Numbered from the stretch's first letter, positions 48,858-60,438 are shown. The stretch is 64,000 nt of DNA from Nakamurella endophytica (GCF_014646215.1 NZ_BMNA01000002.1:490874-554873), one strand, 5' to 3'. Notes: generated by a model from the letters alone, not told the origin. A program made the numbers and translations.

Positions 48858-49946
48858 TCAGCGGTGACCGAGGCAGGACTCGATGTCGCCGTCGAAGCCC
48901 TTGCCGAACCAGGCCTCGCGCTGGGCGGACGACCCGTGGTCGCCGGTCCCGGCCCCGCTGTGCGAGTCCCCCATGGCGTTCAGCGACCCGAGGAGCCGCT
49001 CGGTGTCCCCGGCCCGCAGGGTGAGCCGCCCGTCGTCGGCGGCCCGAGCCAGCGTGGCGCCCGCGAGGCAGTCGGCCTGCAGCTCCTGCTGCGCGAGGAC
49101 GGCCGGCGCCTCGCCGTCGGCGACGAAGCGCTCCTGCGCGGCGTGACCCCACTCGTGCGCGACGACGAGGTAGACGAACGGGTCGCCGAACGCCCGGTGA
49201 CCGGCCCGCAGCAGTTGCAGGTCCCAGGACACCACGCCGTCGCCCGGGACGCCGTCGCCGCAGAACGAGGCGTTCATCTCCGGTGCCGGACGGCCGTGGC
49301 AGGACGGACCGGGCACCGCCGAGGCGGAGTCGTAGAAGCCGTCCCCCTGCCACACGGTGGGGCCGATCCAGGTCACGTCCCAGCCGGTGAAGACGTCGTC
49401 CCAGTAGGCCTCGACCGCCGTCACGGCCGTGTCGGCGTCCCGGTAGACCGCGGCGTCTCCGCTGAGCCCGAGGGTCGACCGGGTCCGGGTCGTGCCCGGC
49501 GCCGTCGACTGCGGCGCGGTAGTGCTCGGCGGGGCGGCCGGGCGGGTGGACGGGCGGCGGGTCGACGGTGCGCCGGTCGGCCCGGCCGACGCTCCGGGCC
49601 GCTCGGTGACGGTGACCGTGCGGGTCGACGTCCGGGCCGGTGGCGTTGCGGCCGCCGGTCGGGTGGCCGCGGTCCCGGCCGTGACCGGCACCGCCGTGCT
49701 CGTCGACGGGCCGGGCGGCGCCGCGGTGGGGCCCAACGAGTCGGTCGCCGGAGGACCACTGGCGGGTACCACCGGCGGGCCGGCCAGCACGACGGGGGTG
49801 CCGCCGACCTGGCTCGCCGGGTGGACGACCGCCACGGTGGCCGTGATCGCCGCGACGGCCACCGCGACCGCCGCGACGGCGGCAACGGGCCACGATGCCC
49901 GCCGGCCCGACCCGGGACCGGCCGCGACGGACGCTCGGTGTGGCAT
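48858..49946 (-). CDS. Neutral zinc metallopeptidase (YpfJ-like), membrane-anchored
   Basis: A 362-residue protein with an N-terminal membrane anchor (about 20-42), a Pro/Thr/Ala-rich linker (about 45-155) and a C-terminal zinc peptidase domain of the YpfJ/PF04228 type. The metal motif HEWGH is at 264-268, and the third ligand is probably Glu in QQELQADCLAG. Four Cys in the domain (SCHGRP, FCGDG, DCLAG, SCLGH) may form disulfides outside the cell. The ATG at 49946 has GGGAGGGG just upstream. It is a single gene, with 267 bp before the alcohol dehydrogenase stop. Natural substrate is unknown. Confidence 0.9.
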   Translation of the reverse strand: MPHRASVAAGPGSGRRASWPVAAVAAVAVAVAAITATVAVVHPASQVGGTPVVLAGPPVVPASGPPATDSLGPTAAPPGPSTSTAVPVTAGTAATRPAAATPPARTSTRTVTVTERPGASAGPTGAPSTRRPSTRPAAPPSTTAPQSTAPGTTRTRSTLGLSGDAAVYRDADTAVTAVEAYWDDVFTGWDVTWIGPTVWQGDGFYDSASAVPGPSCHGRPAPEMNASFCGDGVPGDGVVSWDLQLLRAGHRAFGDPFVYLVVAHEWGHAAQERFVADGEAPAVLAQQELQADCLAGATLARAADDGRLTLRAGDTERLLGSLNAMGDSHSGAGTGDHGSSAQREAWFGKGFDGDIESCLGHR

Positions 49947-50213
49947 CGATCCCCTCCCGCAAGACGGGCGAACCGTACCAATCCGGCGGAGCCTGCGTCA
50001 GACCCCGACCGGGTGGCCGGACCGCCGTGCCCGGGACGGCGGGGGCGCGGGGCCCGGACGGCGCCTCCGCCCTGCCGGCCCGCGGGATCGGGGGGTGAGC
50101 GGAGCAGCGAGGTCGAACGGGCGGCGCCGCGCCCCGGAACCTCCAGTCACGTCCGGCCGCCGGTCTGCCACCGGCGGCCGCGATCCTCCGCAGGCCGCGC
50201 GACCCGCCCCGGC

Positions 50214-51209
50214 TCAGTGCGGCGCGAGCTGGACCTTCAACGAGTCCGGTGCACCGACGAGGTCGAAGGCGCCGGGCAGGGCGTCCAGCGGGAGCCGGTG
50301 GGTGATCAGCTCGGCGACCGGCGCGGTGGTGTCCCGCAGCGAGGCCACCGCGGCGGGCAGCGTGCCGTTCACGGAGAACGACCCGAGCACGGTCAGCTCG
50401 CGCGCGTACACGTCGTGGGGGTCGAGCTGCACCGCGGATCCGGGCGGGCAGACGCCGAACAGCAGCAGCCGGCCGCCCTTGCGGATGGCGCCCAGGCACT
50501 GCTGCACGACGTCCGGTCGTCCGCTGACGTCGGCGACCAGGTCGAACCCTGCGCCGTCGCGCGCGGCGACCGCCTCCGGGACGGAGGCGAACGACTCGGC
50601 GGCGCCGAAGCGGTGCGCCCGTTCCCGGCGCTGCGCCTGCGGCTCCGCGACGGTCACCCGGGCCCCGCGGACACCGAAGGCGGTGAGCATCAGGAGGCCG
50701 ATGGGGCCGGCCCCGGCGATCAGCACGTCGTCGGCCGGTCCGACGCCGGCCCGGGCCGCGCCGTTCTCGGCACAGGCCAGCGGCTCCGCCAGCGCGGCCA
50801 CCTCCGGCGCGAGATCCTCTGCATTGACCAGGTTCTCGGTCCGGACGGCGACGTACTCGGCCAGCCCGCCGTCCCGCTCGGAGCCGTAGGCCTGGAAGTC
50901 GGCGCACAGGTTCGGCCGGCCGGCACGACACCACCGGCAGTGCCCGCAGGTGATCAAGGGGTCGACCGCGACCTGCCGGTTGCGCCACGAGGGGTCGACG
51001 CCGGCACCGAGATCGACGACGGTTCCGGCGAACTCGTGCCCCGGGACGACGGGGAAGATCGCGGAATAGTTGCCCGCCAGGATCTCCAGGTCGGTGCGGC
51101 AGATGCCGGCGGCGTCGACCCGCAGCAGCACCTCACCGGGACCGGGCGTCGGGACGGGCAGGTCGGTCAGTTCGGCGACGCCGAGGGCTCGGTAGACGAG
51201 TGCTTTCAC
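50214..51209 (-). CDS. Zinc-binding alcohol dehydrogenase (MDR family)
   Basis: Medium-chain NAD(P)-dependent dehydrogenase of 331 residues. The catalytic zinc site is GICRTDLE (Cys) with GHEF (His). The structural zinc site CGHCRWCRAGRPNLC has all four Cys. The Rossmann motif is IAGAGPIGLL, followed by VTVAEPQAQRRERA. The group resembles sorbitol/threonine-type dehydrogenases acting on polyols or sugar alcohols. The GTG at 51209 gives the standard MKALVYR opening. It is 57 bp downstream of the suf operon end, on the same strand, so readthrough is possible. Substrate is not deducible. Confidence 0.92.
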   Translation of the reverse strand: MKALVYRALGVAELTDLPVPTPGPGEVLLRVDAAGICRTDLEILAGNYSAIFPVVPGHEFAGTVVDLGAGVDPSWRNRQVAVDPLITCGHCRWCRAGRPNLCADFQAYGSERDGGLAEYVAVRTENLVNAEDLAPEVAALAEPLACAENGAARAGVGPADDVLIAGAGPIGLLMLTAFGVRGARVTVAEPQAQRRERAHRFGAAESFASVPEAVAARDGAGFDLVADVSGRPDVVQQCLGAIRKGGRLLLFGVCPPGSAVQLDPHDVYARELTVLGSFSVNGTLPAAVASLRDTTAPVAELITHRLPLDALPGAFDLVGAPDSLKVQLAPH

Positions 51210-51265
51210 ACCGGACAGGGTTCCACGGCCGGCGGTGCCGGCTCGACCGGCCCGCGCCGGCCGCG

Positions 51266-51748
51266 TCAGATGTTGAAGCCCAGCGCCCGCAGCTGCTCGC
51301 GGCCGTCGTCGGTGATCCGCTCCGGACCCCACGGCGGCAGCCAGACCCAGTTGATCGCGAAGTCGTCGACCAGCGGTGGCTGCTGGCCCAGCAGGGCGGC
51401 GCCGATCTGGTCCTCGATCATGTCGGTGAGCGGGCACGCGGCGCTGGTCAGCGTCATGTCGATGGTCAGCTTGCGCTGGGGGTCCAGCTGCAGGTCGTAG
51501 ACCAGGCCGAGGTCGACGACGTTGACGCCGAGCTCGGGGTCGACGACGTCCCGCAGCGCCTCCTCGATGTCGTCCATCGTGGCGGGGTCGACGCCGGCGG
51601 CCGGCGGGGCTTCAGCGGCGGGCGCCGCGCCGGCCTGGTCCAGATCGCCGGCGGTCCGGCCGGCCCGGTCGGCGCCGTCGCCGCCGCCCTGGGCGGGTGC
51701 TGCGGCGGTCGCCCGGACGTCGACCGGGGCCGAGGTGGTGTCGGTCAC
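51266..51748 (-). CDS. DUF59/MIP18 family Fe-S assembly protein (SufT-like)
   Basis: A 160-residue protein ending the suf operon. Residues about 1-55 are disordered and Ala-rich. The DUF59 domain (about 58-160) has EEALRDVVDPELGVNVVDLGLVYDL, then MTLTSAACPLTDMIEDQI with the conserved reactive Cys, and WVWLPPWGPERITDDGREQLRALGFNI. Relatives include SufT and the eukaryotic MIP18, which help deliver Fe-S clusters to targets. The GTG at 51748 has GGAGGAG close upstream, which decides the start against a longer frame. It corresponds to Rv1466 in the M. tuberculosis suf operon. Confidence 0.92.
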   Translation of the reverse strand: MTDTTSAPVDVRATAAAPAQGGGDGADRAGRTAGDLDQAGAAPAAEAPPAAGVDPATMDDIEEALRDVVDPELGVNVVDLGLVYDLQLDPQRKLTIDMTLTSAACPLTDMIEDQIGAALLGQQPPLVDDFAINWVWLPPWGPERITDDGREQLRALGFNI

Positions 51749-51798
51749 TGCTCCTCCTGAGGGGTCGCGGGGCGGGTGCGCCGGGTGGGTCGGTGCAC

Positions 51799-52275
51799 TC
51801 AGCCGCGGGCGGCGAGGTCGGGCGTGCGGTCCACGGCCTGGCTGGCGGCGTCCTTGAACGCCATCCAGCCCAGCAGCGCGCACTTGACCCTGGCGGGATA
51901 CCGGGCGACGCCGGCGAAGGCGACCCCGTCGCCGAGGACGTCCTCGTCACCCTCCACGGTGCCGCGGCTGGTGACCATCCGGGTGAACTCCTCGAGCGTG
52001 GCCAGGGCGTCCGGCAGCGGCACTCCGATGGCCAGGTCGGTCATCACCGACGTCGACGCCTGCGAGATCGAGCAGCCGAGCGAGTCGTAGGAGACGTCGT
52101 CGACGACCGGGACGCCGTCCGCGCCCGGGGACAGCTGGACCCGCAGCGTCACCTCGTCGCCGCACGTCGGGTTGACGTGGTGCACCTCGGTCTGGAACCG
52201 GTCGCGCAGGCCGTGGTGGTGCGGCGCCCGGTAGTGGTCCAGGATGATCTCCTGGTAGAGCTGCTCCATCTGCAT
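51799..52275 (-). CDS. sufU: SufU-like Fe-S assembly protein / sulfurtransferase
   Basis: A 158-residue IscU/SufU fold protein. The three metal-site cysteines are Cys38 (NPTCGD, with Asp40), Cys68 (GCSIS) and Cys132 (RVKCALLG). The insertion between the second and third Cys, with GTVEGDEDVLGDGVAFAGV, is the SufU signature that separates it from IscU. In Gram-positives SufU accepts persulfide sulfur from SufS with the help of zinc. Its start lies one base after the sufS stop, so translation is coupled. A Met at residue 3 is an alternative start. It is the Rv1465 equivalent. Confidence 0.94.
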   Translation of the reverse strand: MQMEQLYQEIILDHYRAPHHHGLRDRFQTEVHHVNPTCGDEVTLRVQLSPGADGVPVVDDVSYDSLGCSISQASTSVMTDLAIGVPLPDALATLEEFTRMVTSRGTVEGDEDVLGDGVAFAGVARYPARVKCALLGWMAFKDAASQAVDRTPDLAARG

Positions 52276-52276
52276 C

Positions 52277-54520
<2,244 letters not shown>

Positions 54521-55765
54521 TCAGGACCCGGTGAGCGCGAGCTCGCGCTCGATGATCTCGGTGGCCCGGTCGGCCACCAGCGGGAGTCCGATGCGCTGGA
54601 CGACCTCTGCGAAGAAGCCGCGGACCACCAGCCGCCGGGCGACGTCCTCGGGGATGCCGCGCGACTGCAGGTAGAACAACTGCTCGTCGTCGAAACGTCC
54701 CGTGGAGCTGGCGTGTCCGGCACCGACGATCTCGCCGGTCTCGATCTCCAGGTTGGGCACCGAGTCGGCACGCGCGCCGTCGGTCAGCACCAGGTTGCGG
54801 TTCATCTCGTAGGTGTCGGTGCCCTCGGCCGACGCGCGGATCAGCACGTCGCCGACCCACACGGTGTGCGCGCCCTCGCCCTGCAGCGCGCCCTTGTACA
54901 GCGCCCTGGACCGGCAGTGCGTGGCGTCGTGGTCGACCGTCACCCGGTGCTCGAGGTGCTGGCCGGCGTCGGCGAAGTAGAGCCCGAGCAGCTCCGCGGA
55001 CCCGCCGGGACCGGCGTAGTCGACGGTGGCGACGACGCGCACCAGGTCCCCGCCGAAGGTCAGCGCAGCGTGCTTGACCGTGGCGTCGCGGCCGACCGAC
55101 AGGTGGTGGCGCGACAGGTGCACCGCGTCGCCGGCCCACTCCTGCAGGCTGGTGAGCGAGACGGTGCTGGCGTCCCCGGCCTGCAGCTCCACGACCTGGG
55201 CGAGCGTGGCGGAGCCCTCGTGCACGAGCACGACGTCCACGTGGGCCTGCGCGCCGACCCGGACCACGACGTGTCCGGCCTCGGCGGTGGCGGTGTCCCG
55301 GCCGGCGACCGTCACCACCACTGGCTCGGTGACCACCGCGCCGGCCGGCACGTCCACCAGCACGGCGGAGCCGGTCTCGGCCAGCACCCGGGCGGACGTG
55401 CGATCGGTGGGCACGAAGCCGGAGGCGCCACGCAGCGCGACAGCCTCCTCGCCCCGCACCTGCGCGACGCGGACACCGTCCGGCTGCTGCCAGTCGACGT
55501 CCACGGATCCGTCGCCGAAGGGCGCGTCGGCGTGCAGGTCGCGCAGCCGGCGCAGCGGCGTGAAGCGCCAGACCTCTTCGCGCCCGGTGGGGACGCGGTG
55601 CGCCTCCGGGTCGGCGGACACGGTCGGGTGCAGGTGCGAGCCCGCGGTCGGGCGCACGGTGCGCCCACCGACGTGCGAGTGGGCCTCGGGGGCGCCGGCG
55701 GGCGCGACCACGGTGGACCCGGCGTCCAGCGAGGTCTGCTCGGCGGTGTCTGTCGGTGCGGCCAC
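54521..55765 (-). CDS. sufD: Fe-S cluster assembly protein SufD
   Basis: Scaffold subunit of 414 residues that pairs with SufB. A variable N-terminus (about 1-65) leads into the EVWRFTPLRRLRDL block, the beta-helix core, and the conserved C-terminal motifs DHDATHCRSRALYKGAL, NLVLTDGARADSVPNLEIET and RGIPEDVARRLVVRGFFAEVVQRI. The core His needed for iron handling is probably in the SRALYKG/HDATHC region, by analogy with E. coli. The GTG at 55765 lies two bases after the sufB stop, supporting that start. It is the Rv1462 equivalent. Confidence 0.94.
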   Translation of the reverse strand: MAAPTDTAEQTSLDAGSTVVAPAGAPEAHSHVGGRTVRPTAGSHLHPTVSADPEAHRVPTGREEVWRFTPLRRLRDLHADAPFGDGSVDVDWQQPDGVRVAQVRGEEAVALRGASGFVPTDRTSARVLAETGSAVLVDVPAGAVVTEPVVVTVAGRDTATAEAGHVVVRVGAQAHVDVVLVHEGSATLAQVVELQAGDASTVSLTSLQEWAGDAVHLSRHHLSVGRDATVKHAALTFGGDLVRVVATVDYAGPGGSAELLGLYFADAGQHLEHRVTVDHDATHCRSRALYKGALQGEGAHTVWVGDVLIRASAEGTDTYEMNRNLVLTDGARADSVPNLEIETGEIVGAGHASSTGRFDDEQLFYLQSRGIPEDVARRLVVRGFFAEVVQRIGLPLVADRATEIIERELALTGS

Positions 55766-55767
55766 GG

Positions 55768-57213
55768 TCAGCCCACCGCTCCTTCCATCTGCAGTTCGAT
55801 CAGCCGGTTGAGCTCGAGGGCGTACTCCATCGGCAGCTCCCGGGCGATGGGCTCGACGAAGCCGCGGACGATCATGGCCATCGCCTCGTCCTCGGTCAGC
55901 CCACGGCTCATCAGGTAGAACAGCTGCTCCTCGGACACCTTCGAGACGGTCGCCTCGTGCCCCATGGAGACGTCGTCCTCGCGGACGTCGACGTAGGGGT
56001 AGGTGTCCGACCGGGAGACGGTGTCCACCAGCAGGGCATCGCACTTGACGGTGGACCGGCTGTGGTGCGAGCCGGGATTGACCCGGACGAGCCCGCGGTA
56101 GGACGTGCGCCCGCCGCCCCGGGAGACCGACTTCGACACGATCGTCGAGCTGGTGTGCGGCGCCAGGTGCAGCATCTTCGCGCCGGTGTCCTGGTGCTGG
56201 CCCTCGCCGGCGAAGGCGATGGACAGCACCTCGCCCTTGGCGTGCTCGCCGGTCATCCACACCGACGGGTACTTCATGGTCACCTTGGAGCCGATGTTGC
56301 CGTCGACCCACTCCATGGTCGCGCCGGCCTCGGCCTTGGCGCGCTTGGTGACCAGGTTGTAGACGTTGTTCGACCAGTTCTGGATGGTGGTGTACCGGCA
56401 CCGGCCGCCCTTGCGGACGATGATCTCGACGACCGCCGAGTGCAGCGAGTCCGACTTGTAGATCGGCGCGGTGCAGCCCTCGACGTAGTGCACGTAGGCG
56501 TCCTCGTCGACGATGATCAACGTCCGCTCGAACTGGCCCATGTTCTCGGTGTTGATCCGGAAGTAGGCCTGCAGCGGGATGTCGACGTGCACGCCCTTGG
56601 GCACGTAGACGAACGAGCCACCCGACCAGACCGCGGTGTTCAGCGCGGAGAACTTGTTGTCCCCGGACGGGATGACGGACCCGAAGTACTCCTCGAACAG
56701 CTCCGGGTACTCGCGCAGACCGGAATCGGTGTCCAGGAAGACCACGCCCTGGTCCTCCAGCTCCTGCTGGATCTGGTGGTAGACCACCTCGGACTCGTAC
56801 TGGGCGGCGACACCGGCCACCAGCCGCTGCTTCTCCGCCTCCGGGATGCCGAGCCGGTCGTAGGTGTTCTTGATGTCCTCGGGCAGATCGTCCCAGCTGG
56901 CGGCCTGCTTCTCGGTCGACCGCACGAAGTACTTGATCGTGTCGAAGTCGATGCCGGTCAGGTCACCGCCCCAGGTGGGCATGGGCTGCCGCTCGAACAG
57001 CTGCAGCGCCTTGAGCCGGCGGCGCAGCATCCACTCGGGCTCGTTCTTCTTGGCGGAGATGTCGCGGACGACGTCCTCGTCCAGGCCGCGGCGGGCGACG
57101 CTGCCGGCGGCGTCCGGATCCGCCCAGCCGAAGCGGTAGCGGCCCAGGCTGTCGATCGCCTCGTCCTGGGACAGCGGCTGCACCGGACGGGTGGCCTCGG
57201 GGGCAGTGGTCAT
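55768..57213 (-). CDS. sufB: Fe-S cluster assembly protein SufB
   Basis: Core scaffold protein of 481 residues on which new Fe-S clusters form. Recognisable blocks are [70 protein letters not shown] and [20 protein letters not shown], the last holding the Cys thought to receive sulfur. The C-terminal [26 protein letters not shown] is diagnostic. Unlike M. tuberculosis Rv1461, there is no intein: the sequence runs through at the normal length. The ATG at 57213 overlaps the sufR stop as ATGA. Confidence 0.96.
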   Translation of the reverse strand: MTTAPEATRPVQPLSQDEAIDSLGRYRFGWADPDAAGSVARRGLDEDVVRDISAKKNEPEWMLRRRLKALQLFERQPMPTWGGDLTGIDFDTIKYFVRSTEKQAASWDDLPEDIKNTYDRLGIPEAEKQRLVAGVAAQYESEVVYHQIQQELEDQGVVFLDTDSGLREYPELFEEYFGSVIPSGDNKFSALNTAVWSGGSFVYVPKGVHVDIPLQAYFRINTENMGQFERTLIIVDEDAYVHYVEGCTAPIYKSDSLHSAVVEIIVRKGGRCRYTTIQNWSNNVYNLVTKRAKAEAGATMEWVDGNIGSKVTMKYPSVWMTGEHAKGEVLSIAFAGEGQHQDTGAKMLHLAPHTSSTIVSKSVSRGGGRTSYRGLVRVNPGSHHSRSTVKCDALLVDTVSRSDTYPYVDVREDDVSMGHEATVSKVSEEQLFYLMSRGLTEDEAMAMIVRGFVEPIARELPMEYALELNRLIELQMEGAVG

Positions 57214-58160
57214 GGAGCGATCCTTCCGGGGACGGCGGTCGATCGGTCGGTGCGGGCGGGCTGGAGGTCGGTCGGCGCGGGGTCGGTGGGCGCCGGGCCG
57301 GTGGCCGGTGGCGAGCCGGTGGCCGGCGGCGGTACGGGCGGCCCGGCGGCCGGACCCGCGTCGCCCGGAGCCGGACCGGTCCGGCCGGACAGCGGCACGA
57401 ACGTGGTGCAGAACGAGTCGCCGCGGGCGATCGTCGCGAGCCGCTGGGCGTAGGTGCCCAACGCCGCGGCGAGCACCGCCGATTCCTGCTCGCAGAACTG
57501 CGGGAACCGGGCGGCCACGTGCGCGACCGGGCAGTGGTGCTGGCAGAGCTGCTGCCCGACGCCGATCTGCTGGCTGCTGGCGGCGTAGCCCTGCCCGGTC
57601 AGTGCGCGGGCGACGATACGCACCCGCTCCGACACGTCGGCACCGGCCGCGGCCAGCTCGGCCCGGACTGGCTCCACCAGCGCTTCGGCCCGGCGCCGGG
57701 CGAAGTGCTCGACCGCCTGCTGCCCGCCCTGCTCGGCGAGGAAGTCCAGGGCCTGCACGGCCAGGTCGTCGTAGCGGTGCGGCAACCGCGCGCGGCCCGC
57801 CTCGGTGAGCACGTACGCCCGGGCGGGACGGCCGCGACCGCGGGGACCCGCGTGGTGGGCCGCCCGGCTGCGCACGGCCCCGTCCGCCTCGAGCTGGTCC
57901 AGGTGCCGGCGCACGCCGGCGGTCGTCAGCTCCAGTCGCCGGGCCAGGTCGACGGCCGTGAGCGGGCCGCCGGCGAGCAGTTCGTTGACCACCGCGTCCC
58001 TGGTGCGGCGCTCCGCCGCGTCGCGGGTGCGGCGGCGGTCCTCCGCGGCCGGGCCGGCGCAGGTGTCGGTCGTGGCCGCCGTGCGGATGGCGGGCGACTC
58101 GGCGACCGCCGGGTGCGTCCGGTCGCCGGCACGGGGCGACGGCGGCGCGGCGGTTTTCAC
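57210..58160 (-). CDS. sufR: Fe-S sensing repressor SufR
   Basis: ArsR-like winged-helix regulator of the suf operon, 316 residues and first gene. A polar 50-residue N-terminus precedes the winged helix (about 53-120, with [25 protein letters not shown] and a wing near [15 protein letters not shown]). The cluster-binding cysteines are Cys206, Cys210 and Cys223 in [10 protein letters not shown] and FPQFCEQE. The last 70 residues are Pro/Ala-rich. The GTG at 58160 is picked because a -10 box ends six bases before it and an ACACT-N5-TGTGA operator covers it. The gene is translationally coupled to sufB. With a cluster bound it should repress its own operon, as in M. tuberculosis (Rv1460). Confidence 0.93.
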   Translation of the reverse strand: MKTAAPPSPRAGDRTHPAVAESPAIRTAATTDTCAGPAAEDRRRTRDAAERRTRDAVVNELLAGGPLTAVDLARRLELTTAGVRRHLDQLEADGAVRSRAAHHAGPRGRGRPARAYVLTEAGRARLPHRYDDLAVQALDFLAEQGGQQAVEHFARRRAEALVEPVRAELAAAGADVSERVRIVARALTGQGYAASSQQIGVGQQLCQHHCPVAHVAARFPQFCEQESAVLAAALGTYAQRLATIARGDSFCTTFVPLSGRTGPAPGDAGPAAGPPVPPPATGSPPATGPAPTDPAPTDLQPARTDRSTAVPGRIAP

Positions 58161-58171
58161 AACACCAGTGT
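58157..58171. promoter_or_regulatory. SufR-type operator ACACT-N5-TGTGA at the suf operon start
   Basis: On the minus strand ACACT-GGTGT-TGTGA is an exact fit to the palindrome reported, from memory, for mycobacterial SufR. It overlaps the -10 box (58167-58172), the predicted start of transcription and the GTG start codon (58158-58160), an arrangement suited to autorepression. Confidence 0.7.
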
Positions 58172-58195
58172 GTCCTTTTTCCGGACGGAGATCAA
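58167..58195 (-). promoter_or_regulatory. suf operon promoter (TTGATC - 17 bp - CACACT), leaderless
   Basis: Minus-strand TTGATC (58190-58195) and CACACT (58167-58172) are separated by 17 bases; the sufR GTG begins six bases after the -10 box, so the message should start at the GTG itself. Confidence 0.5.
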
Positions 58196-58283
58196 AGAGC
58201 GCGCCGGATCCGGCCTGCCGGGACCGCGTGAGCCTGGTCTCGCCGCCGGCCGCGGGACCCGGGACGGTGTCGGTGGCCACTCC

Positions 58284-58289
58284 TATGCT
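58284..58289 (+). promoter_or_regulatory. -10 box TATGCT for mptB
   Basis: TATGCT lies seven bases before the ATG at 58297, giving a leaderless start. It also contains an in-frame ATG (58285), which would be within the promoter and is therefore unlikely to be used. No -35 is recognised. Confidence 0.45.
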
Positions 58290-58296
58290 TCGCGCC

Positions 58297-60345
58297 ATGA
58301 CCAGCGAGGCCGGGGCCCGATCCGGGGCCCGGCCTGCCCGGAGCGACCTCGGCCGGGCGGGGACCGCCGCCGGATCGCCGGCTCCCTCGCCGGCTGCCGG
58401 TGCCCTCCCGGCTGCCCGGCCGGAGCCGCGGGTGCCGCCGCGGCCGCCCGAGGTGTCGGCGCCGCCGACGGCCTTGCCGCTCGACGTCGTCGAGCGGCGG
58501 CAGCTGGCCCGGCTGCGGCGCTGGGGCACCGTCGGCGCGCTCCTGCTGATGGTCGCGACGACCAGCTCCTACGGCGCGGCCACGCCGATCCCGAACCCGG
58601 TCGACGGCGTCCGCGTCCTCGGCCTGCTGTCCCGCGTCGGCCCGGCGGCGCTGGCCTGCTCGTACAGCGGCATCGGGCTGCTCGTGCTGTGCTGGTTCCT
58701 CGTCGGCCGGCTCGCGCGTCCCGGCCGCACCCGGCGGCTGAGTCGGACCCAGCTCACCCACACCCTGGTGATGTGGTCGCTGCCGCTGCTGGTGACGCCG
58801 CCGGTGTTCTCCCGCGACGTCTACTCGTACCTGGCGGTCGGCGCGATGATGGTCCGCGGCGACAACCCGTACGACCAAGGCCCCTACGACGCGCTCGGCG
58901 ACGGCAACGCCCTCGCCCACCAGGTCGACGCCCGCTGGCAGCACACCTCCAGCCCGTACGGCCCGGCCTTCCTGCTGATGGCCCGCGCGGTGGTGACGAT
59001 CACCGGCGACCACGTCGTGCTCGGCGTGCTCGTCCAGCGCCTCGTCGAGCTGCTCGGCGTCGCGCTGATCGTCTGGGCGCTGCCGCGGCTGGCCCGGCTG
59101 TGCGGCGTCGACCCGGTCGCGGCGCTCTGGCTCGGCGCGCTGAATCCCTTGCTGCTGTTCCACCTGGTGGCCGGCGGGCACAACGAGGCGCTGATGCTGG
59201 GCACGATGCTCGCCGGGCTGGTGGTCGCCCTCGGAGCCCCCGGCGCCACCCGGTCCCGTTCCGGTCCGGTCCTCACCGGCGGCACAGGCGGCACAGGCGG
59301 CACAGGCGGCACAGGCGGCACGGGCCGCGTGGCCGGCGTGGCGGTGGAGACGTGGCGCGTGGTGGCCGGCAGCGCGTTGATCGCCACCGGTGTCGCGGTC
59401 AAGGCCACGGCCGCCATGGGCCTGGCCTTCCTGGTCGTCGCGCTGGCCCGGCGCGCCGGCGGTCGGTGGCGGGACCTGTGGCGGTGCGCCGCCCTCGTCG
59501 GCGCGGTCGCCGTGCTGACCTTCGGCGTGCTGACCGCCGTCGCCGGGATGGGGTTCGGCTGGGTGGCCGGGCTGACGGCACCGGGGTCGGTGCAGTCGTT
59601 CCTGTCGGTCTCCACGACGCTGGCCATCGCCACCGGCCAGCTCGGGTTGCTGCTCGGGCTCGGGGACCACAGTCAGGCGGCCATCTCGGTCCTGCAGCCC
59701 ATCGGCACCGGCGTCGGTGCGCTGCTGGCCCTCGCGGTGCTCTGGCGCTGCTGGCGTCCCGGCGACCGCACCGCCGGGCTGGTCGGCGGTTCGCGTCCGT
59801 TCCGGGTGCCGATGTCGCCGATCCAGGGCCTGGGCGTCGCCCTGGGTGCGTTCGTCCTGCTCGGGCCGGTGATCCAGCCGTGGTACCTGCTGTGGACGGT
59901 GCTGCCGCTCGCGGCGGCCACCGGGCACTCCCCGCTGCGGCGGGCCGCCGTCTGGCTCAGCGCGGTCTTCGCGGTGATCATCATGCCGAACGGCGCCACC
60001 ATCCCGGTGTTCACCATCGTGCAGGCGGTGGCCGTCGCGGCCGTGGTCGTCGGCGTTGCGCTGGTCGCGCTGGCGCGCCGCGGTCTGCCCCGGCGGGACG
60101 TCCCGGAGGTCGGCCCCGGGCCGGCCCCGCCGCCGTGGCGATCCCGCTGGCCGGACCGGCCGGGACACCCGCCGGCCTCGACGCCGGCAGGGTTGCCGGC
60201 CGGGTCTGCGGCGACGGTCCCCGTAGGACGCGCCGCGCCGCTGGGCGTGGCGGGGCCGGACGGACCGGCACCACCGCAGGAGCCGGTCGATCCCGGGACC
60301 GGGGGTGGCGCCGGCGGCCGGGGCGGTCGCGACGGCGGTCCCTGA
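58297..60345 (+). CDS. mptB: Alpha-(1->6)-mannosyltransferase MptB
   Basis: Polytopic GT-C glycosyltransferase of 682 residues that uses polyprenyl-phosphate mannose to extend the alpha-1,6 mannan backbone of lipomannan-type lipoglycans. A Pro/Ala-rich cytosolic N-terminus (about 1-65) precedes roughly 12-13 membrane spans. The catalytic-loop motif VFSRDVYSYLAVGAMMVRGDNPYDQGP (two short parts) holds the conserved Asp, and HTSSPYGPAFLLMA and NPLLLFHLVAGGHNEAL are family blocks. A five-copy GGT repeat lies in a mid-protein loop. The C-terminal 90 residues are Pro/Gly-rich. It diverges from sufR and precedes the ABC pair, as Rv1459c does in M. tuberculosis. Confidence 0.9.
   Translation: MTSEAGARSGARPARSDLGRAGTAAGSPAPSPAAGALPAARPEPRVPPRPPEVSAPPTALPLDVVERRQLARLRRWGTVGALLLMVATTSSYGAATPIPNPVDGVRVLGLLSRVGPAALACSYSGIGLLVLCWFLVGRLARPGRTRRLSRTQLTHTLVMWSLPLLVTPPVFSRDVYSYLAVGAMMVRGDNPYDQGPYDALGDGNALAHQVDARWQHTSSPYGPAFLLMARAVVTITGDHVVLGVLVQRLVELLGVALIVWALPRLARLCGVDPVAALWLGALNPLLLFHLVAGGHNEALMLGTMLAGLVVALGAPGATRSRSGPVLTGGTGGTGGTGGTGGTGRVAGVAVETWRVVAGSALIATGVAVKATAAMGLAFLVVALARRAGGRWRDLWRCAALVGAVAVLTFGVLTAVAGMGFGWVAGLTAPGSVQSFLSVSTTLAIATGQLGLLLGLGDHSQAAISVLQPIGTGVGALLALAVLWRCWRPGDRTAGLVGGSRPFRVPMSPIQGLGVALGAFVLLGPVIQPWYLLWTVLPLAAATGHSPLRRAAVWLSAVFAVIIMPNGATIPVFTIVQAVAVAAVVVGVALVALARRGLPRRDVPEVGPGPAPPPWRSRWPDRPGHPPASTPAGLPAGSAATVPVGRAAPLGVAGPDGPAPPQEPVDPGTGGGAGGRGGRDGGP
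59278..59322 (+). repeat. Five tandem 9-bp copies inside mptB
   Basis: GGCGGCACA is repeated five times (last copy ends in ACG), encoding Gly-Gly-Thr units in a loop between membrane spans. Copy changes keep the frame, so loop length may vary between strains. Confidence 0.9.
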
Positions 60346-60438
60346 GCCGTGCCTATCCTCGGTGATCGTGAACCTCCACCCGCCCGTCCCCGGGCGGCCC
60401 CGACCCGCTGCACCGCGGCCGTCCCTCGCGGGTACCCG

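Noticed and set aside
55768..57213. Intein in sufB, as in M. tuberculosis
   Set aside because: The protein has normal length and unbroken conserved blocks, with no splicing motifs.
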